From positions 102,348,158 through 102,412,157 of the forward strand of contig NC_085139.1 of assembly GCF_024139115.2 (NCBI RefSeq): a DNA stretch of 64,000 nt, read 5' to 3'. The translations under genes and the position numbers were made by a program. The notes under the pieces were generated by a model that searched no databases, was not told the origin of the DNA, and worked only from the letters and a program-made list of their open reading frames with translations. The stretch is from Armigeres subalbatus (Eukaryota > Arthropoda > Insecta > Diptera > Culicidae). Positions 60,271 through 64,000 of this stretch are shown piece by piece (position 1 is the stretch's first letter; every line of letters begins with the position of its first letter).

Positions 60271-60276
60271 TTTTTT
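60271..60276 (+). terminator. RNA polymerase III terminator of tRNA-Gln
   Basis: Run of six T starting 8 nt after the tRNA 3' end, the standard Pol III stop signal. A second T run lies at 60292-60298 as a possible backup. Confidence 0.9.
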
Positions 60277-60369
60277 AGATAGCTCAATGATTTTTTTTCC
60301 AAACTTAATTCGAATTTTGAGCAACATGTCTTCGATTTGTTTTTCCATTTCGGATTCCTACACGTAATG

Positions 60370-63300
60370 CAGTTCATATTTCTGAATGGAATTCAGTTTG
60401 GATTCCTGAACGGAATCCAGTTTAGATTCCTGAACGGAATCCAGTTTGGATTCCTGAACGGAATCCAGTTTGGATTCCTGACCGGAATACAGTTTGGATT
60501 CCTGAACGGAATCCAGTACGGATTCCTGAACGGAATTCAGTTCGGATTCCTGACCGGACGGAACGGAATATAGTTTGAATTCCTGAACGGAATCTAGTTT
60601 GAAATCCTGAACGTAATCCAGTTTGGATTCATGAACGGAATCCAGTTTGGATTCCTGACCGGAATCCAGTTTGTATTCCTTGTCGGATTCCAGTTTGGAT
60701 TCCTGACCGGAATACAGTTCGGAATACTGAACGGAATCCAGTTTGAAAACCTGAACGAAATCCAGTTTGGATTCCTGAACGGAATCCAGTTTGGATTCCT
60801 GAACGGAATCCAGTTTGAATTCCTGACCAGAATCCAGTTTGAATTACTGAACGGAATCCAGTTTAAAATCCTGAACGGAATCCAGTTTGGATTCCTGACT
60901 GGAATATAGTTTGGATTCCTGAACGGAATATAGTTTGGATTCCTGAACGGAATCCAGATTGGATTTCTAAACGGAATCCTGTTTGGATTCATGAACGGAA
61001 TCCTGTTTGGATTACTGAACGGAATCCGGTTTGGATTCCTCTACGGAATCCGGTTTGGGTTCCTTTACGGAATCCGGTTTGGATTCCCCAACGGAATCCG
61101 GTTTGGATTCCAGAACGGAATCCAGTTTGGATTCCTGAATGAGATCCAGTTTGGATTCCTGAATGGAATACAGTTTGGATTCCTGAATGAGATCCAGTTT
61201 GGAATCTTGAATGAAATCCAGTTTGGATTTCTGAATGAGATCCAGTTTGGATTCCTGAATGGAATCCAGTTTGGATTTCTGAATGGAATCCAGTTTGGAT
61301 TCCTGAATGAGATCCAGTTTGGATTCCTGAATGGAATCCAGTTTGGATTCCTGAATGAGATCCAGTTTGGATTACTGAATGAGATCCAGTTTGGATTCCT
61401 CAACGGAATCCGGTTTGGATTCCTCAACGGATACAGTTTGGATTCCTCAACGAAATCCGGTTTGGATCCCCAACGGAATCCGGTTATGATTCCTGAACGG
61501 AATCCAGTTTGGATTCCTGAACGGAATCCAGTTTGAATTACTGAGCGGAATTCAGTTTGGATTCCTGAACGGAATCCAGTTTGTATTCCTGACCGGAATC
61601 CAATTTGTATTCCTGACCGGAATCCAGTTTGAAATCCTGAACGGATTTTAGTTCGGATCCCTGAACGGAATCCAGTTTGGATTCATGACCGGAATACAGT
61701 TCGGATTACTGAACGGAATCCAGTTTAAAATCATAAACGGAATCCAATTCGGATTCCTTAACTGAATCCAGTTCGAATTCTTGAACGGAATCCAGTTCGA
61801 GTTCCTGAGCGGAATCCAGTTTGGGTCCTTGAACGAAATCCAGTTTGGATTCCTGAACGGAATATAGTTTGGATTCCTGAACGGAATGCAGATTGGATTT
61901 CTAAACGGAATCCTGTTTGAATTCCTGAACGAAATCCTGTTTGGATTCATGAACGGAAACCTGTTTGGATTCCTGAAAGGAATCCGGTTTGGATTCCTCA
62001 ACGGCATCTGGTTTGGGTTCCTCAACGGAATCCGGTTTGGATTCGCCAACGGAATCCAGTTTGGATTCCTGAACGGAATCCAGTTTGGATTCCTGAATGG
62101 AATCCAGTTTGGATTTCTGAATGGAATCCAGTTTGGATTCCTGAATGAGATCCAGTTTGGATTCCTGAATGGAATCCAGTTTGGATTCCTGAATGAGATC
62201 CAGTTTGGATTACTGAACAGAATCCGGTTTGAATTCCTCAACGGAATCCGGTTTGGATTCCTCAACGGATACAGTTTGGATTCCTCAACGAAATCCGGTT
62301 TGGATCCCCAACGGAATCCGGTTATGATTCCTGAACGGAATCCAGTTTGGATTCCTGAACGGAATCCAGTTTGAATTACTGAGCGGAATTCAGTTTGGAT
62401 TCCTGAACGGAATCCAGTTTGTATTCCTGACCGGAATCCAATTTGTATTCCTGACCGGAATCCAGTTTGAAATCCTGAACGGATTTTAGTTCGGATCCCT
62501 GAACGGAATCCAGTTTGGATTCATGACCGGAATACAGTTCGGATTACTGAACGGAATCCAGTTTAAAATCATAAACGGAATCCAATTCGATTCCTTAACT
62601 GAATCCAGTTCGAATTCTTGAACGGAATCCAGTTCGAGTTCCTGAGCGGAATCCAGTTTGGGTCCTTGAACGAAATCCAGTTTGGATTCCTGAACGGAAT
62701 ATAGTTTGGATTCCTGAACGGAATGCAGATTGGATTTCTAAACGGAATCCTGTTTGAATTCCTGAACGAAATCCTGTTTGGATTCATGAACGGAAACCTG
62801 TTTGGATTCCTGAAAGGAATCCGGTTTGGATTCCTCAACGGCATCTGGTTTGGGTTCCTCAACGGAATCCGGTTTGGATTCGCCAACGGAATCCAGTTTG
62901 GATTCCTGAACGGAATCCAGTTTGGATTCCTGAATGGAATCCAGTTTGGATTCCTGAATAAGATCCAGTTTGGATTCCTGAATGGAGTCCAGTTTAGATT
63001 TCTGAATGGAATCCAGTTTGGATTCCTGAATGGAATCCAGTTTGGATTCCTGAATGAGATCCAGTTTGGATTCCTGAATGGAATCCAGTTTGGATTCCTG
63101 AATGAGATCCAGTTTGGAATCTTGAATGCAATCCAGTTTGGATTCCTGAATGAGATCCAGTTTGGATTCCTGAATGGAATCCAGTTTGGATTTCTGAATG
63201 GAATCCAGTTTGGATTCCTGAATGAGATCCATTTTGGATTCCTGAATGGAATCCAGTTTGGATTCCTGAGTGAGATCCAGGTTGGATTACTGAACAGAAT

Positions 63301-64000
63301 CCGGTTTAATTCCTCAACGGAATCCGGTTTGGATTCCTCAACGGATATAGTTTGGATTCCTCAGCGAAATCCGGTTTGGATTCCCCAACGGAATCCGGTT
63401 TTGATTCCTGAACGGAATCCAGCTTGGATTCCTGAGCGGAATCCGGTTTGAATTACTGAGCGGAATTCAGTTTGGATTCCTGAACGGAATCCAGTTTGTG
63501 TTCCTGACCGGAATCCAGTTTTTATTCCTGACCGGAATCCAATTTGTATTACTGAACGGAATCCAGTTTGAAATACTGCACGGATTTTAGTTCGGATCCC
63601 TGAACGGAATCCAGTTTGGATTCATGACCGGAATACAGTTCGGATTACTGAACGGAATCCAGTTTAAAATCCTAAACGGAATCCAGTTCGGATTCCTGAA
63701 CGGAAACCAGTTCGGATTCCTGTACGAAATCCAGTTCGGATTCCTGAACGGAATCCAGTTCGGATTCCTGAACGGAATCCAGTTCGGATTCCTGAACGGA
63801 ATCAAGTTTAGATTCCTGAACGGAATCTAGTTTGGATTCCTGAACGGAATCCAGTTCAGATTCCTGAACGGAATACAGTTCGGATTCCTTAACGAAATCC
63901 AATTCGGATTCCTGAACGGAATCCAATTCGGATTCCTTAACTGAATCCAGTTCGAATTCATGGACGGAATCCAGTTCGGATTCCTGAACAGAATCTAGTT
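60370..64000. repeat. Array G: 24-bp hairpin satellite, runs off the window
   Basis: Monomer: GGAATCC, AGTTT, GGATTCC, TGAAC. The arms are reverse complements (7-5-7-5). Being eight codons long, it stays in frame and reads GFLNGIQF on the plus strand and RNPNWIPF or related octapeptides on the minus strand, which explains the open frames of up to 242 codons (62723-63451). Subtypes: TGAATGAGATCC units concentrated at 61130-61380, 62130-62210 and 63040-63290, and TTCGG units at 63680-63960. No codon bias or start context argues for translation. Confidence 0.96.
61431..63344. repeat. Higher-order repeat in array G, two long copies
   Basis: The landmark short unit ATACAGTTTGG begins at 61431 and recurs at 62269 (838 bp later). 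The following ~550 bp repeats almost base for base, including the rare variants GGATCCCCAACGG, GGTTATGATTCC, GAATTACTGAGCGG, GGATTTTAGTTCGG and ATCATAAACGG. A related landmark, ATATAG, is at 63345 with a longer second block. Near-identity of the first two copies indicates recent duplication. Confidence 0.88.

Noticed and set aside
60370..64000. Octapeptide-repeat protein genes (GFLNGIQF, RNPNWIPF)
   Set aside because: Translations of a 24-bp satellite, open on both strands; the frames end wherever monomer indels occur.

Overview
This window is eukaryotic intergenic, repeat-dominated DNA, most likely from a culicine mosquito (Aedes/Culex type). The grounds are an RTE-clade LINE ending in short TAA-type tails, many small palindromic and TA-flanked MITEs, hAT- and piggyBac-like non-autonomous elements, short-period satellites and a eukaryotic nuclear tRNA-Gln. 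The species call is inference. I find no complete host protein-coding gene. The one host gene I can defend is a tRNA-Gln(CUG) at 60192-60263. The very long open frames in 1-7600, 20.3-22.1 kb, 31.4-32.8 kb, 51.7-58.4 kb and 60.4-64 kb are translations of tandem repeats.

Layout. 1-7600: a 22-bp satellite (array A) with higher-order block duplications. 7.6-11.1 kb: low-copy-looking DNA with no gene I can support. 11.3-12.3 kb: a 5'-truncated LINE on the minus strand (RNase H plus zinc-knuckle end, poly(A) tail). 12.3-20.3 kb: an old, degenerate 21-24-bp array (B) with MITE and hAT-like insertions. 20.3-22.1 kb: a 24-bp array (C) interrupted by a foldback element. 23.0-27.4 kb: a nest in which a palindromic DNA element was split at its loop by an RTE LINE (11-bp target duplication), which in turn received a 2.2-kb hAT-like element and a 325-bp hAT-like MITE. 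27.4-30.2 kb: low-copy-looking DNA. 31.4-32.8 kb: a 24-bp array (D) that flips strand in the middle. 33.2-35.7 kb: a MITE and a piggyBac-like element with TTAA ends and long inverted arms built of ~150-bp tandem units. 35.7-38.5 kb: a degenerate array with an intact hAT-like MITE (perfect 8-bp target duplication). 38.8-48.5 kb: a dense transposon zone holding two ~1.3-kb TA-flanked elements, an inverted pair of one repeat family, a GGCC-rich foldback cluster, and an RTE reverse-transcriptase fragment split by a MITE. 48.5-51.4 kb: low-copy-looking DNA. 51.4-58.4 kb: a 23-bp array (F) with a 1.1-kb interruption. 58.4-60.3 kb: low-copy-looking DNA ending in the tRNA gene. 60.4-64 kb: a 24-bp array (G) running off the window.

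The unifying observation is that arrays A, B, F and G share one architecture: a 7-bp arm beginning GGAAT or GGATT, a 4-5-nt linker, the inverted 7-bp arm ending ATTCC or AATCC, and a second 4-5-nt linker, giving periods of 22-24 bp. Arrays C and D are built from palindromic GGAATTCC-type blocks at the same spacing. Their sequences and ages differ while the fold is retained. This looks like a family of related hairpin satellites, and it is the main candidate in the window for something not properly described. All positions were read by eye, so array edges are approximate (tens of bases); element ends quoted with target duplications are base-exact.
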